DNA from: Pseudomonas guineae | GTDB taxonomy: Bacteria > Pseudomonadota > Gammaproteobacteria > Pseudomonadales > Pseudomonadaceae | Direction of reading: 5' to 3' | DNA length: 64,000 nucleotides | NCBI RefSeq assembly: GCF_900113745.1 | Contig: NZ_FOQL01000001.1 | Location: 1,798,001-1,862,000 of the forward strand | In this document: one piece after another, positions 8,933 to 19,076 of the stretch | Layout: the number at the start of each line of letters is the position of its first letter | How positions within the stretch are numbered: the first letter of the stretch is position 1 | Position numbers and translations under genes: made by a program | Notes under the pieces: generated by a model | Told to the model about the DNA's origin: nothing | The model's input: the letters and a program-made list of their open reading frames with translations, nothing else | The model's database searches: none

Positions 8933-11782
8933 ATGAGTCAAACCCCTTTAGTCTTGGTCGACGGTTCTTCCTACCTGTACCGTGCCTTCCATGCCCTGCC
9001 GCCGCTGACCACGTCCAAAGGCTTGCCTACCGGCGCGGTTAAGGGTGTGTTGAACATGCTCAAGAGCCTGCGCAAGCAATACCCGAAAAGCCCGTTTGCC
9101 GTGGTGTTCGATGCCAAGGGCGGGACCTTTCGCGATGAAATGTTCGCCGACTACAAGGCCAATCGTCCCTCGATGCCGGACGACTTGCGAGTGCAAGTTG
9201 AGCCGTTGCACGCCAGCGTTAGGGCTATGGGTTATCCGTTATTGTGCGTTGAAGGCGTTGAGGCGGATGACGTAATCGGCACCCTGGCCCGCCAGTGCGC
9301 CGCCGAAGGGCGTGATGTGGTGATCTCCACCGGCGACAAGGACATGGCTCAACTGGTGTGCCCGCACGTAACGCTGGTCAACACCATGACCGGCAGCGTT
9401 TACGACATCGAGGGCGTGAAAACCAAGTTTGGTGTCGGTCCTGAACTGATCATCGATTACCTAGCGCTGATGGGTGACAAGGTCGACAACATTCCCGGCG
9501 TGCCGGGTGTCGGTGAGAAGACCGCATTGGGTTTGTTGGTCGGTGTGGGCGGTGGCTTAGATGTGGTCTACGCCAACCTCGACAAGGTGCCAGCGCTGCC
9601 CATTCGCGGGGCCAAGACCCTGCCAGCCAAGTTGCTTGAGCACCGCGACATGGCCTACCTGTCCTATGCCCTGGCGACCATTAAACTGGACGTGCCGCTG
9701 AATATCGAAATCGAGTCACTCCACCCCGGTGAGATGGATGTGCCCGCCTTGGTGGAGCTGTACGCCGAACTGGAGTTCAAAACCTGGCGCGATGAGCTGC
9801 TGCGCAGTAACCCTGCTCCAGCAGTTAAAGCTCAGGCGAAACCAGCTGGCGATGATCTGTTTGCCCTGGCGCCAAGTGCCCCCGCCGTGCCCGAGGCGGT
9901 TGCAGTTGCAGCGGTTACTCCCGTGGCTGATGAAGCCCTGGCCGAGATCCCGGCTGCTGTAGCGTTAGGCGATTACACCTGCATCCTTGAGCAGGCGCAG
10001 TTCGATGTCTGGCTGGAGAAGCTGAACAACGCCGAGCTGATTGCCTTCGACACCGAAACCACCGGTCTGGATGCACAAAAGGCCCAGCTGGTCGGCCTGT
10101 CGTTTGCGGTCAAGGCTGGCGAAGCGGCCTATATCCCGCTTGCGCATTCTTATATGGGTGTACCGACTCAGCTGGATCGAGACGCGGTGCTCAAGGCGCT
10201 GCAGCCGATTCTCGAAGATCCCAAGAAGGCCAAAGTCGGTCAGCACGCCAAGTACGACATCAATATCCTCGCCAATGCCAGTACGCCGATCCAGGTGCAG
10301 GGCGTGAAGTTCGACACCATGCTCGAATCCTATGTGCTGGACTCCACCGCCACCCGGCATGACATGGACAGCCTGGCGCTGAAGTACCTGGATCACAGCA
10401 CCGTGCGTTTTGAGGATATCGCTGGCAAGGGCGCCAAACAGCTGACCTTCGACCAGATTGATCTGGCTCAGGCGGCGCCCTATGCCGCCGAGGATGCCGA
10501 TATCACCCTGCGTCTGCACCAGCATTTGTGGGCCAAGCTGGACGCCGAGGCGAGCCTAGCCAAGGTGCTGCGCGAAATTGAGATGCCTCTGGTGCCGGTA
10601 TTGGCGCGTATTGAACGCCAAGGCGCGCTAGTGGATGCCAACCTGCTGGGCCTGCAAAGCAATGAGCTGGGCGAAAAGCTGGTGGCGCTAGAACGTCAGG
10701 CTTTTGAGATTGCCGGTGAGGAATTCAACCTGGCGTCGCCCAAGCAGCTCGGGGTGATCCTCTATGAGAAGCTCGGCTTACCGATCATCAGCAAAACCGC
10801 CAAGGGCCAGGCCTCGACCGCCGAAGCAGTGCTGGCAGAGCTGGCCGAGCAGGATTACGAACTGCCCAAAGTGCTGATGCAGTACCGCTCCTTAAGCAAG
10901 CTCAAGAGCACCTATACCGACCGCTTGCCCGAACAGATCAACCCGCGCACCGGGCGCATTCACACCAGCTATCACCAGGCGGTTGCCGCGACTGGGCGCT
11001 TGTCGTCCACCGATCCGAACCTGCAGAACATCCCGATTCGCACGGCCGAAGGGCGGCGTATTCGCCAGGCGTTTGTTGCGCCCAAGGGCTACAAACTGCT
11101 GGCGGCGGACTATTCGCAAATCGAGCTGCGCATCATGGCCCACCTGGCCAAGGATGAGAGCCTGCTGGATGCCTTCCGCCACGGCCGCGATGTGCACAAA
11201 GCCACCGCCGCCGAGGTGTTCGGCGTAGCGCTGGATGAGGTCACCACCGATCAGCGGCGCAGCGCCAAGGCGATCAACTTTGGTTTGATCTACGGTATGA
11301 GCGCCTTTGGTCTGGCCAAGCAGATTGGCTGTGATCGCAAGCAGGCCCAGGCCTATATCGACGTCTACTTCGCCCGCTATCCGGGCGTGCTGGCCTATAT
11401 GGAGCGCACCCGCGAACAGGCCTCGGAGCAGGGCTATGTCGAAACCCTGTTCGGCCGTCGCCTGTACCTGCCGGAGATTCATGCGAAGAACCAGGCGCTG
11501 CGCAAAGGTGCTGAGCGCACGGCAATCAACGCGCCGATGCAGGGCACTGCGGCGGATATCATCAAGCGCGCGATGGTCACGGTGGATAACTGGCTGAGCG
11601 AATCCGGTCTGGATGCCAAGGTCATCCTGCAGGTGCACGATGAATTGGTGCTTGAGGTGCGCGAGGACTTAGTCGACGCGGTACGCGAGCAGATCAAGCC
11701 GCTGATGGGCAATGCCGCGGTGCTGGATGTGCCGTTGTTGGTGGAAGTGGGCGTTGGCAATAACTGGGATGAAGCCCATTGA
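8933..11782 (+). CDS. polA: DNA polymerase I
   Basis: PolA fills gaps in repair and removes RNA primers on the lagging strand. The 949-residue protein has all three domains. The 5'-3' exonuclease occupies residues 1-290 ([40 protein letters not shown]). The 3'-5' proofreading exonuclease covers about 360-555, with catalytic FDTETTGLD near 371. The polymerase follows, with motif [13 protein letters not shown] near 726, O-helix [15 protein letters not shown] and motif [10 protein letters not shown] near the end. A Pro/Ala-rich linker separates the first two domains. The start is ATG 8933 ([11 protein letters not shown]); an open upstream extension of 41 codons overlaps DUF2782 and is not needed. 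The gene is 73 bases from the divergent DUF2782 start. Confidence 0.97.
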   Translation: MSQTPLVLVDGSSYLYRAFHALPPLTTSKGLPTGAVKGVLNMLKSLRKQYPKSPFAVVFDAKGGTFRDEMFADYKANRPSMPDDLRVQVEPLHASVRAMGYPLLCVEGVEADDVIGTLARQCAAEGRDVVISTGDKDMAQLVCPHVTLVNTMTGSVYDIEGVKTKFGVGPELIIDYLALMGDKVDNIPGVPGVGEKTALGLLVGVGGGLDVVYANLDKVPALPIRGAKTLPAKLLEHRDMAYLSYALATIKLDVPLNIEIESLHPGEMDVPALVELYAELEFKTWRDELLRSNPAPAVKAQAKPAGDDLFALAPSAPAVPEAVAVAAVTPVADEALAEIPAAVALGDYTCILEQAQFDVWLEKLNNAELIAFDTETTGLDAQKAQLVGLSFAVKAGEAAYIPLAHSYMGVPTQLDRDAVLKALQPILEDPKKAKVGQHAKYDINILANASTPIQVQGVKFDTMLESYVLDSTATRHDMDSLALKYLDHSTVRFEDIAGKGAKQLTFDQIDLAQAAPYAAEDADITLRLHQHLWAKLDAEASLAKVLREIEMPLVPVLARIERQGALVDANLLGLQSNELGEKLVALERQAFEIAGEEFNLASPKQLGVILYEKLGLPIISKTAKGQASTAEAVLAELAEQDYELPKVLMQYRSLSKLKSTYTDRLPEQINPRTGRIHTSYHQAVAATGRLSSTDPNLQNIPIRTAEGRRIRQAFVAPKGYKLLAADYSQIELRIMAHLAKDESLLDAFRHGRDVHKATAAEVFGVALDEVTTDQRRSAKAINFGLIYGMSAFGLAKQIGCDRKQAQAYIDVYFARYPGVLAYMERTREQASEQGYVETLFGRRLYLPEIHAKNQALRKGAERTAINAPMQGTAADIIKRAMVTVDNWLSESGLDAKVILQVHDELVLEVREDLVDAVREQIKPLMGNAAVLDVPLLVEVGVGNNWDEAH

Positions 11783-11883
11783 TGCGAGGCTAATCGCTAA
11801 GCTGAAGCGCGGGTATGGCGGGGCTAGGGTTTATGAGTATCAGTTCGGCAGTTCTTATAACTAATTAATTATCTTGCAGGCCT

Positions 11884-11911
11884 GAACTTTGTTCTGACTC
11901 GGCCACTCAGA
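11884..11911 (+). promoter_or_regulatory. Sigma-E/AlgU-type promoter of the ErsA-like sRNA
   Basis: GAACTT (11884-11889) is followed after 17 bases by TCAGA (11907-11911). This matches the extracytoplasmic-stress consensus GAACTT-N16/17-TCTGA at all -35 positions and four of five -10 positions. It is correctly placed for an RNA starting near 11917 and ending at the terminator near 12044. ErsA of P. aeruginosa is known to be AlgU-dependent. Confidence 0.75.
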
Positions 11912-11916
11912 GTTTA

Positions 11917-12044
11917 TGGATGGCCTAGACAACCATTCAATACTCCTTTGTTGTGTTAAGTGTTGGCAAATTCTGAACCCCGCCCTAGCGGTTCAGATGT
12001 TGAACCCCGAGCCTCCCTCCCCCATAGAGGTTCGGGGTTTTTTT
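11917..12044 (+). ncRNA. ersA: ErsA-like small regulatory RNA
   Basis: This is a trans-acting, Hfq-type sRNA candidate in the polA-ysxC gap, the place of ErsA in P. aeruginosa and of Spot 42 in enterics. ErsA responds to envelope stress and controls exopolysaccharide and porin mRNAs. The sequence shows an AlgU-type promoter ending at 11911 and an internal hairpin (TCTGAAC 11972-11978 with GTTCAGA 11991-11997). At the 3' end is a strong terminator (AACCCCGA 12003-12010, TTCGGGGTT from 12031, T7 at 12038-12044). The unpaired CCTCCCTCCCCC in the terminator loop is C-rich and could pair with Shine-Dalgarno sequences. The predicted length of about 128 bases agrees with the 132 reported for ErsA. 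The exact 5' end is inferred. Confidence 0.8.
12003..12044 (+). terminator. Rho-independent terminator of the ErsA-like sRNA
   Basis: The stem AACCCCGA / TTCGGGGTT surrounds a long C-rich loop and is followed by seven T residues (12038-12044). It also lies downstream of polA and may end any polA read-through. Confidence 0.85.
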
Positions 12045-12146
12045 ATGCCCGCCATCCTTGGCGATCATCCTGCTGGCGCCTCACTAGGCGACGTTAACAG
12101 TTGCGCCCGGCAATTCTTGCCTGCGCCTACCTGAGCTCGAGCCGAG

Positions 12147-12800
12147 TCAGGCGTCGGTTTCTTCATCATCCGGCAGGGCAAACTCACCCAGTTGCATCCA
12201 TTCGGCCAACACGGCCTGAGCATCCTCAATGCCAATGCGCTTGGGCGCGGAGAACAATTGGATGCTGACGCGATCACCCCAGCGTGCCTGGATATCCTGG
12301 CGTACCTTGAGTAAGGCGGTCTTCGCGGCGCCAAAGGCCAACTTGTCGGCCTTGGTCAGCAAAATATGCATGGGCATTTCACTGGAGGCGGTCCAGTCCA
12401 GCATCAGTACGTCGAACTCGGTCAGCGGATGGCGTATGTCCATCATCAGGATCAACCCACGCAAGCATTCACGGCTGCCCAAATAGGCTTCCAGGTGCTT
12501 CTGCCAATGCAGTTTCAGTGGGATAGGCACCTTGGCGTAGCCGTAGCCAGGCAAGTCGACCAGGCGGCGCTCTTCATCCAGCTTGAAGAAGTTGAGCAGC
12601 TGCGTGCGGCCTGGCGTCTTTGAGGTGCGCGCCAAGCTGGCGTGGGTGAGGGTATTGAGGGCGCTGGATTTGCCGGCATTGGAGCGCCCGGCAAAGGCGA
12701 CTTCATGGCCGAAATCTTCTGGGCATTGGTCGACTTTGGCCGCGCTGATCAGAAAAGTGGCTTGCTGGCACAGGCCGATAATTGGGTTCTTAGCTTGCAT
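12147..12800 (-). CDS. ysxC: Ribosome biogenesis GTP-binding protein YsxC/EngB
   Basis: This essential GTPase takes part in late assembly of the large ribosomal subunit. The 217-residue protein has the G1 motif GRSNAGKSS (near residue 35), G2 [10 protein letters not shown]3 DLPGYGYA, G4 LTKADK and G5 (FSAPKRIG), all intact. The C-terminus is short and acidic (LPDDEETDA). The start is ATG 12800 ([16 protein letters not shown]). It faces the sRNA gene and diverges from the cytochrome c5 gene across 248 bases. Confidence 0.94.
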   Translation of the reverse strand: MQAKNPIIGLCQQATFLISAAKVDQCPEDFGHEVAFAGRSNAGKSSALNTLTHASLARTSKTPGRTQLLNFFKLDEERRLVDLPGYGYAKVPIPLKLHWQKHLEAYLGSRECLRGLILMMDIRHPLTEFDVLMLDWTASSEMPMHILLTKADKLAFGAAKTALLKVRQDIQARWGDRVSIQLFSAPKRIGIEDAQAVLAEWMQLGEFALPDDEETDA

Positions 12801-12905
12801 CTGGGTATCCGTGAAGGCGAGCGTAGGGTGGCGTTACAGGCGCGATGCCCTTGCGACATTTGCGCGCAGCCTGCCTGCTGTGGCTGAGTGCGGCAAGCTG
12901 CGTCG

Positions 12906-12934
12906 TTTCCGTTTCAATGGCGCCAGTATATAAT
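12906..12934 (+). promoter_or_regulatory. Putative sigma-70 promoter of the cytochrome c5/c4 genes
   Basis: TATAAT (12929-12934) lies 17 bases after TTTCCG (12906-12911). The -10 is a perfect consensus and the -35 is weak. It points toward the cytochrome genes, about 110 bases upstream of the first start codon. Confidence 0.45.
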
Positions 12935-13048
12935 GGCGCAAATTTTGTGTGCGCTTTCTCCCTATTGTTGGATAAGTGGCCACGGGAACGATTTAGATCA
13001 TCTGCCCATAGAAAGCAGTACGTTCCCCTCCCTGATGAGGTTGATCTG

Positions 13049-13339
13049 ATGAAAAAATTACTGACTGTAGCCGCTGCACTGACGCTGTCGTTGAGTGCGC
13101 ATGCTGCGCAGGACCCAGAAGCTGTATACGCTCGTGCATGCGGGGTGTGCCACAGCGGGGCGATCCCAACCGCGCCGAAACGTGGTGATAAAGCTGCCTG
13201 GGAGCCGCGTCTGGCCAAGGGCATGGATGCGCTGGTACTGAGCGTCACAAATGGCTTGAATGCCATGCCGCCTGGCGGCCTGTGTACGGACTGCTCGGCC
13301 GAGGATTACCAAGCGGTCATCAAGCTGATGTCCGAGTAA
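13049..13339 (+). CDS. Periplasmic cytochrome c5 family protein
   Basis: This is a small periplasmic electron carrier. The 96-residue precursor has a signal peptide (MKKLLTVAAALTLSLSAHA), one heme-attachment motif CGVCH near residue 29 and a candidate axial Met in GLNAMPPGG. A second Cys pair (LCTDCS) forms the disulfide characteristic of cytochrome c5. I start at ATG 13049, with TGAGG at the right distance; the open upstream extension (from 12845) would ruin the signal peptide. Cytochrome c4 follows 45 bases later, and the pair likely passes electrons to terminal oxidases. The orthologous PAO1 gene is PA5491. Confidence 0.9.
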   Translation: MKKLLTVAAALTLSLSAHAAQDPEAVYARACGVCHSGAIPTAPKRGDKAAWEPRLAKGMDALVLSVTNGLNAMPPGGLCTDCSAEDYQAVIKLMSE

Positions 13340-13384
13340 GCCTGGCCATAAACTCTTTTTCTTAGTCGCAAATTGGATTAGCTG

Positions 13385-13990
13385 ATGAACAAAGTACTCG
13401 TGAGTCTGCTGTTGACCCTGGGCATCACTGGCCTGGCACAGGCTGCAGGCAATGCCGAAAATGCTCAGGGTAAGGTTGTTGTATGCGGTGCTTGCCATGG
13501 TGCCGACGGCAACAGCGCAGCGCCAAACTTCCCGAAACTAGCTGGGCAGGGCGAACGTTACTTGCTCAAGCAGCTGAATGACATCAAGTCCGGCGCACGT
13601 CCTATTGTGGAAATGACCGGTTTGTTGGACAACATGAGCGACCAAGATCTGGAAGATATTTCCGCCTACTACGCTAGCCAGAAAATGAGTGTTGGCGCTG
13701 CTGACCCGAAACTGGTTGAGCGTGGCGGTGAGCTGTTCCGTGGCGGTAAACTGGCCGAAGGCATGCCTGCTTGCATCGGCTGCCATGGGCCTAGCGGCGC
13801 TGGTTTGGATGCTGCTGGTTTCCCGCAACTGGGTGGCCAGCACGCAACTTACATCGCCAAGCAGTTGACCGATTTCCGTGAAGGCAACCGGACCAACGAC
13901 GGCGACAGCATGATCATGCGCTCGATCGCCGCCAAGCTGAGCAACAAGGACATGGAAGCAGTGTCCAGCTTCATCCAAGGTCTGCATTGA
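13385..13990 (+). CDS. cc4: Diheme cytochrome c4
   Basis: Cytochrome c4 is a periplasmic, membrane-associated diheme protein that feeds electrons to cbb3 oxidases. The 201-residue precursor has a signal peptide (LVSLLLTLGITGLAQA) and two homologous lobes with heme sites CGACH (near residue 36) and CIGCH (near residue 130). Candidate axial methionines lie in ARPIVEMTGLLDNMSDQ and GDSMIMRSIAAKLS. The domain duplication and length are normal for the family. It lies downstream of cytochrome c5 and is closed by the terminator at 14023-14046. Confidence 0.94.
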   Translation: MNKVLVSLLLTLGITGLAQAAGNAENAQGKVVVCGACHGADGNSAAPNFPKLAGQGERYLLKQLNDIKSGARPIVEMTGLLDNMSDQDLEDISAYYASQKMSVGAADPKLVERGGELFRGGKLAEGMPACIGCHGPSGAGLDAAGFPQLGGQHATYIAKQLTDFREGNRTNDGDSMIMRSIAAKLSNKDMEAVSSFIQGLH

Positions 13991-14022
13991 TCGGCTAACA
14001 ACGCGATATGCTGTAATGAAAT

Positions 14023-14046
14023 AGGGTGGCTCAGGCCGCCCTTTTT
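14023..14046 (+). terminator. Rho-independent terminator after cytochrome c4
   Basis: AGGGTGGC (14023-14030) pairs with GCCGCCCT (14035-14042) around a four-base loop, with one G-T pair, followed by TTTTT. It is 33 bases after the cc4 stop codon. Confidence 0.85.
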
Positions 14047-14143
14047 CATTGTGGGCATCGCTACAATGGATGGAACCTCAGTTTCTCTTGCGAGTCGAAC
14101 CTTGGTTCGTCATCACGCACCGTTTATAGCCAAGGAGTAACGC

Positions 14144-14773
14144 ATGCGTAACCTGATTCTCAGTGCCACTCTCGTCACCGCCAGCCTGTTTGGCTTGAGC
14201 GCTCATGCCGAGCCGATTGAAGCAGGCAAGCAATATGTCGAGCTGAGCAACCCAGTCGCGGTTTCCAAACCCGGCAAGATTGAAGTGGTTGAGTTGTTCT
14301 GGTACGGCTGTGGGCATTGCTATCAGTTCGAGTCGACCATCAATCCGTGGATCGAAAAACTGCCGGAAGACGTCAATTTTGTGCGTATCCCGGCCATGTT
14401 CGGCGGTATGTGGAACGTACACGGCCAACTGTTCATCACCCTTGAAGCGATGAAGGCCGAGCACAAGGTACATGCTGCCGTATTCGATGCTATCCATAAA
14501 CAGGGTAAGAAGCTCGCCACCCCGGAAGAGATGGCCGACTTCTTGGCCGTTGAAGGGATCGACAAAGATGCCTTTCTTAAGACCTACAACTCCTTCGGCG
14601 TGAAGAGCCAGCTGGAAAAGGCCAAGAAACTCGGTATGGCCTACCAGATCACGGGTGTACCGGTGATGATCGTGGGCGGCAAATACCGCTTCGATATCGG
14701 CAGCTCGGGTGGCCCGCAGCAAGCCTTGCAGGTGGCTGATCATCTGATCGCTAAAGAGCGCGCCGCGCAGTAA
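14144..14773 (+). CDS. dsbA: Thiol:disulfide interchange protein DsbA
   Basis: DsbA introduces disulfide bonds into proteins in the periplasm. The 209-residue precursor starts with a signal peptide (MRNLILSATLVTASLFGLSAHA). It has the thioredoxin-fold active site WYGCGHCYQFE near residue 57 and the conserved cis-proline loop ITGVPVMIV near residue 170. The variable dipeptide of the CxxC is Gly-His, which differs from the E. coli Pro-His. The start ATG 14144 has AAGGAG upstream. Substrates probably include the neighbouring disulfide-bearing cytochromes and other exported proteins. Confidence 0.95.
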   Translation: MRNLILSATLVTASLFGLSAHAEPIEAGKQYVELSNPVAVSKPGKIEVVELFWYGCGHCYQFESTINPWIEKLPEDVNFVRIPAMFGGMWNVHGQLFITLEAMKAEHKVHAAVFDAIHKQGKKLATPEEMADFLAVEGIDKDAFLKTYNSFGVKSQLEKAKKLGMAYQITGVPVMIVGGKYRFDIGSSGGPQQALQVADHLIAKERAAQ

Positions 14774-14797
14774 TTGGCCGACGCGGCTAACGCGTTA

Positions 14798-15661
14798 ATG
14801 CTCAGGCGCTGGCCTGCCAAGCGCACGATTGGCCTGTGCGATGCACAGGTCAATCCATGCTGCGTGCCCGCAGATGATTGGCCGCAAAATGGCAGTCTAC
14901 GCCTGCTCAGCTTCAATATTCAGGTGGGTATCAGCACTCAGCGTTACCACCATTACCTGACGCGCAGCTGGCAACACCTGCTGCCGCATGCCGGGCGCAG
15001 CGGCAATCTGCAACGGATTGGCGCTCTGCTCAGCGATTTTGATCTGGTGGCGTTGCAGGAGGTTGATGGCGGCAGCCTGCGTTCGGGTTACGTCAATCAG
15101 GTCGAGCACCTAGCGCGTCTTGGTGCCTTCCCTTATTGGTATCAGCAACTCAACCGTAACCTCGGCCGCCTGGCCCAGCACAGCAATGGTGTGCTGAGTC
15201 GTTTGCGCCCCAGCCTGCTAGAAGACCACCCGCTGCCTGGTCCGCCCGGTCGCGGCGCGATGTTGCTGCGCCTGGGCGAGGGGCCTGATGCGGTGGCTGT
15301 GGTGATGATGCACCTGTCCCTTGGCGCGCGCACTCGCACCCGCCAGTTAGCCTATATCCGAGAGTTGCTCAGTGATTATCGGCATGTCGTGCTGATGGGT
15401 GATATGAACACTCATGCCAATGACCTGCTGCAGTTCTCGCCACTGCGTGATCTTGAGCTGTTTGCGCCGCAAATCGAGGCGACTTTCCCCAGCTGGCGGC
15501 CGCAGCGCTGTCTCGACCATATCCTGCTCAGTCCAAGCTTGCCGCTGGAGCGCTGCGAAGTACTGTCGCAGCCGATTTCCGATCACCTGCCAGTGGCGGT
15601 GCAAATTCGCCTGCCCACTTCACTCTTTAGGCCTGCAACGCCTATGCTGATTGAGCCTTGA
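14798..15661 (+). CDS. Endonuclease/exonuclease/phosphatase (EEP) family protein
   Basis: This is a metal-dependent phosphodiesterase-fold enzyme; the substrate (DNA, lipid or other) cannot be told. The 287-residue protein has the EEP core motifs [17 protein letters not shown] (metal Glu), [17 protein letters not shown] (catalytic Asp/Asn) and the terminal SDHLPVAV (Asp-His pair). No signal peptide is evident. The reading frame is open back to a TTG right after the dsbA stop; I prefer the ATG at 14798. It lies between dsbA and dgcH in the same orientation, as PA5488 does in PAO1, and its stop overlaps an upstream frame extension of dgcH. Confidence 0.85.
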   Translation: MLRRWPAKRTIGLCDAQVNPCCVPADDWPQNGSLRLLSFNIQVGISTQRYHHYLTRSWQHLLPHAGRSGNLQRIGALLSDFDLVALQEVDGGSLRSGYVNQVEHLARLGAFPYWYQQLNRNLGRLAQHSNGVLSRLRPSLLEDHPLPGPPGRGAMLLRLGEGPDAVAVVMMHLSLGARTRTRQLAYIRELLSDYRHVVLMGDMNTHANDLLQFSPLRDLELFAPQIEATFPSWRPQRCLDHILLSPSLPLERCEVLSQPISDHLPVAVQIRLPTSLFRPATPMLIEP

Positions 15662-15675
15662 ACGTGGATGCGACC

Positions 15676-17631
15676 ATGACCGATGATGCCCTGCGCTGGA
15701 AAAGTAAATACCTAGAAAGCTTGGAGCAGCAAGAAACACTCGAGCGCCGTTGGGATGCCCGACTCGACCTGCTAAGGCGCGGGTTGGTGCGCAGCTCGCT
15801 GGCAGCCGAGGGCAGTGACAAGTCGGTCGACCAGTGCATGCAGGAGCTTCGCGATATTCTGCGTCGCGACGATATCGATGCTGGCCTATCTGCTTTGATT
15901 CCACGGCTGGAAAAGGCGGTTCTGGACTCTGAGAAGAGCCGTCAGGATCGACTTGAACTGAACGTGTCTGGGGTTACCAGTCTGACCGATCAGCTGCTCG
16001 CCTTGGATCCGCCGCGTGAGGTGCGCAAAGCGCTGAAGCAGTTTGCCAAGCGCATCGAGGAACGCGCCAGCCAACCGCGTGAGCTGCCCGCGCTGCTCAG
16101 TGAACTAAGCCGTCTACAACAACAGGCCCTGGCGACTATTGAGGGTGAACTCGGCGCTGCACGTCCGGGGTTATTACAGCGTTTATTCGGTAGCAAAGAC
16201 GCTGCGTCCAACAGCCATGCTGGTAGCGAGCCTGCGCAGGCTGATAGGGCGCAACCAGCAACGCCAGGCCCTGCGCCCGGCACTCAACTTGACGATTCAG
16301 CGTATGCGGTTGAACCGCTACCCAGCCCGAGCAATGCTGCACCTGCACCTGCACCTGCACCTGCACCTGCACCTGCACCTGCACCTGCACCTGCACCTGC
16401 ACTTGCACTTGCATTGGAAAGTGCTCCCGCAGAATCTGCCACGCTAAGCGCTGAGCCAGAGCTAACGTCAGCGGTGCAGATAACTGCAGCGGTTATGCCC
16501 CCGGTAATATCAGCACCTGAAGCGGTTATGTCGCTGCAAGAGGAGGGTGATCCGGCCTACGCGCTGCCGGCCATTCCAGAGCCGGGTTACAGCGCCGTCG
16601 CACCGCATATCGGCAGCAGCCTGATGGGCCTGCTTGAAGAGTTGGAGTTGCCGGAGCGCCATCAGCCGCAGGGCGAAGCCTTGCGCCAGCGTGTGCAGGG
16701 CGGTTTGAACTGGTACGAACTGGTCTCGGTGCTGGATGATCTGGCGGTGCTGGTGCTGGCCGTCACCGACAGCGGTCAGCGCGAGTTTGCCGGCTACCTG
16801 ACGCAATTAAATGAACGCTTAGCATCGTTTCTTAGCACCCTCAGCGAAGCGCATGAGGGCTATAGCGAGTCTGTGGAAACTACCCGCAGCTTTAATCAGG
16901 AACTGCGTGAGCAGGTCAGCGGCTTGCAAGCTAGTGTGCTGGAGGCGGTCGATCTGCCGACGCTTAAGCAGTCTTTAGAGGCGCGCTTGGACGGCTTGCT
17001 TAGCACGGTTAGTGAACACCAGAAGCACGGTGACGGCCATGAAGAACACGTGGCGCAGCGCCTGAAAAGCCTGACCCAGAAGGTCGCGGATATGGAGCAG
17101 GAAGCACAGGTTTTCCGTGATCACCTCGAAGAGCAGCGCCAGAAAGCGCTAATCGACCCGCTGACCGGCCTGTCCAATCGTGCGGGCTGGAGTGAGCGTC
17201 TGGAGTTAGAGATGGCGCGCTGGAAGCGCTATGGTGGTGAGTTGCTACTGGCAGTGCTGGATATCGATCACTTCAAACGGATCAATGATGGCTACGGCCA
17301 CCTGGCCGGCGACAAAGTATTGAAGATCATTGCCGGTGAATTGGCCAAGCGCCTACGCAAAACGGATTTTATTGCGCGCTTTGGCGGCGAGGAGTTTGTT
17401 CTGCTGATCCCCTCGACGCCTTTGGAAGGCGGCCAGCAACTGCTGCAAACGCTCTTGGATGGCGTTGAACAGTGTCCATTTCATTTTCGCGGCGAGCGGG
17501 TGACCATCACCCTATCGGCTGGGTTGACCGCTTTTACCAATGATGAGAACAGTGACACCGTGTTCGAGCGCGCCGATCAGGCGCTGTACCGCGCCAAAGG
17601 TGGTGGGCGTAACCAGGTCGTGTTGAGCTAA
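15676..17631 (+). CDS. dgcH: Diguanylate cyclase (DgcH-like, GGDEF)
   Basis: The enzyme makes the second messenger c-di-GMP from two GTP. The 651-residue protein has a long helical N-terminal half, then an Ala/Pro-rich linker encoded by a perfect hexanucleotide repeat (16339-16398). Next comes a second helical/coiled-coil region (about residues 310-490), and the C-terminal GGDEF domain follows. The domain begins [12 protein letters not shown] and carries [15 protein letters not shown] and the active-site loop RFGGEEFV, so activity is expected. No transmembrane segment or sensory domain is recognised. I start at ATG 15676; TTG 15658 is an alternative. It matches PA5487 by position and ends one base before the convergent photolyase. 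Confidence 0.88.
   Translation: MTDDALRWKSKYLESLEQQETLERRWDARLDLLRRGLVRSSLAAEGSDKSVDQCMQELRDILRRDDIDAGLSALIPRLEKAVLDSEKSRQDRLELNVSGVTSLTDQLLALDPPREVRKALKQFAKRIEERASQPRELPALLSELSRLQQQALATIEGELGAARPGLLQRLFGSKDAASNSHAGSEPAQADRAQPATPGPAPGTQLDDSAYAVEPLPSPSNAAPAPAPAPAPAPAPAPAPAPALALALESAPAESATLSAEPELTSAVQITAAVMPPVISAPEAVMSLQEEGDPAYALPAIPEPGYSAVAPHIGSSLMGLLEELELPERHQPQGEALRQRVQGGLNWYELVSVLDDLAVLVLAVTDSGQREFAGYLTQLNERLASFLSTLSEAHEGYSESVETTRSFNQELREQVSGLQASVLEAVDLPTLKQSLEARLDGLLSTVSEHQKHGDGHEEHVAQRLKSLTQKVADMEQEAQVFRDHLEEQRQKALIDPLTGLSNRAGWSERLELEMARWKRYGGELLLAVLDIDHFKRINDGYGHLAGDKVLKIIAGELAKRLRKTDFIARFGGEEFVLLIPSTPLEGGQQLLQTLLDGVEQCPFHFRGERVTITLSAGLTAFTNDENSDTVFERADQALYRAKGGGRNQVVLS
16339..16410 (+). 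repeat. Hexanucleotide (GCACCT) microsatellite inside dgcH
   Basis: There are ten perfect tandem copies of GCACCT (16339-16398), followed by two copies of the variant GCACTT (to 16410). In frame they encode (Ala-Pro) and then (Ala-Leu) dipeptides in the linker between the helical N-terminus and the rest of DgcH. Because the unit is six bases, slippage changes linker length and never the frame. Confidence 0.95.
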
Positions 17632-17632
17632 T

Positions 17633-19051
17633 TCAGGCCACGGCGTGTAGATAAGGCTTCCAACTTTCCGGAATGCTATCGAGCTGCGGGTAACCGATGC
17701 TACGTAAATGTCCGCCCGCGAGCAGGAAGGGCGTGTGTCGCAGTGCCTGCGGTACATCGCGCAGCTCCGGTAGCCAGAGGCTGACGTACTGGGCGTCGGG
17801 GTCGTATTCACGGGCTTGGCGCAGGGCATTGAACACGCGCTTGTGCCGTGGGTCATTGCCCACGCCAGCCAGGTAGGCCCAGTTGCCCCAGTTGCTGGCC
17901 GGGTCGTAATCGATAAGGTGTTCCTCGAACCACGCCGCGCCGTGGCGCCAATCTTGTTGCAGGTCATTGATTAAGTAACTGGCGACCACCTGCCGACCGC
18001 GGTTAGACATAAAACCGGTGGCGGCCAGTTCGCGCATATTGGCGTCCACCAGCGGCATGCCGGTGCGCCCGCGCGACCAATCCTGAAAGCGTTGATCCAG
18101 TTGCGGCGGGGCTTGCTCGCTCGCCTTGAGGCCGCCGGCTTTGAACAACGCGCTGCCGTGGCGCAGTAAGGTCCAGCGGAAGAAATCTCGCCAGAGCATC
18201 TCTACCCATAACCAGTGGGTTGAATCATTGCGTTTGTACTGCGCCTCGTAGCGGCGCAGTTCGGCGATCACCCGCCGTGCGGACAGGCTGCCATTAGCCA
18301 GCCAAGGCGAGAATTTCGACGAATACTCGCTGCCGACCATGCCATTACGGGTGTCCTTGTACTGCCGCACACCTTGGGTTTTCCACAGGTAGTCACGCAG
18401 TCGAGCCAGGGCGGCGGGCTCACCCCCGGAGAACGGGAAGGCACTGGCCGGCACGCTGAGCGGTTCACCCAAGCCCAGTTGGGACAGCGTCGGCAGCGGT
18501 TGCATCAGTGCCAGCGCACCCTCGGGTAGGCCAGGTATACGATCCGGGGCATGCCGTGGTTGAAACACCTGAACGCGTTCTTCAACCAGGCTACGGAAAT
18601 GACTGAACACATGAGGAAGCTGATCGAGGCTGCAAGGCAGCTCTTCATTACGCAGCAGGTTATTGGTGGGCGCTAACTGTAGGGGCGTATGACCGAGGCA
18701 GTGGGCGACGCGGGCCACCTGCGCCTGTTCGTCGGGCGCGATTTCCTCTAAGGCCAGCACGTGGTCCAGATTGAGCTGCGCGACCAGTTGCGGGATGGTT
18801 TGCTCCGGCGTGCCGATAACCACCTGCAGGTGCGAGCCGCGTTGACGGAGTTCGCCTTCCAGCGCCGTCAGGCTCTCCAGCAGGAAGCGCGCGCGGTGCA
18901 CGCCCATGCGGCGCATGCCGAACGCGTTCAGTTGGAGTAACGCAGGGTCCAGTACATAGACCGGCAGCAGGCACTCGGCCGCCAAACCAGCTTGCAGCGC
19001 GGGGTGATCGTCAAGCCGAAGATCCTGTTTAAGCCACAGTAGAGCGCGCAT
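17633..19051 (-). CDS. phrB: Deoxyribodipyrimidine photolyase (class I)
   Basis: The enzyme repairs UV-induced pyrimidine dimers using light. The 472-residue protein has an N-terminal antenna-binding Rossmann domain (LLWLKQDLRLDDHPAL) and a C-terminal FAD domain. Photolyase signatures include TRNGMVGSEYSSKFSPWLANG, WVEMLWRDFFRW, MPLVDANMRELAATGFMSNRGRQ and the C-terminal DYDPASNWGNWAYLAGVG. The start is ATG 19051, with GGAGG upstream. It is convergent with dgcH, their stops being one base apart. PAO1 does not have its phr gene at this place, so this is a local insertion. A 9-base inverted repeat lies in the promoter region (19077-19107). Confidence 0.93.
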   Translation of the reverse strand: MRALLWLKQDLRLDDHPALQAGLAAECLLPVYVLDPALLQLNAFGMRRMGVHRARFLLESLTALEGELRQRGSHLQVVIGTPEQTIPQLVAQLNLDHVLALEEIAPDEQAQVARVAHCLGHTPLQLAPTNNLLRNEELPCSLDQLPHVFSHFRSLVEERVQVFQPRHAPDRIPGLPEGALALMQPLPTLSQLGLGEPLSVPASAFPFSGGEPAALARLRDYLWKTQGVRQYKDTRNGMVGSEYSSKFSPWLANGSLSARRVIAELRRYEAQYKRNDSTHWLWVEMLWRDFFRWTLLRHGSALFKAGGLKASEQAPPQLDQRFQDWSRGRTGMPLVDANMRELAATGFMSNRGRQVVASYLINDLQQDWRHGAAWFEEHLIDYDPASNWGNWAYLAGVGNDPRHKRVFNALRQAREYDPDAQYVSLWLPELRDVPQALRHTPFLLAGGHLRSIGYPQLDSIPESWKPYLHAVA

Positions 19052-19076
19052 TATGCGGCCTCCAAATCAATACAAA

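Noticed and set aside
16339..16410. Tandem repeat as a CRISPR array
   Set aside because: The unit is six bases with no spacers and it is translated within dgcH.
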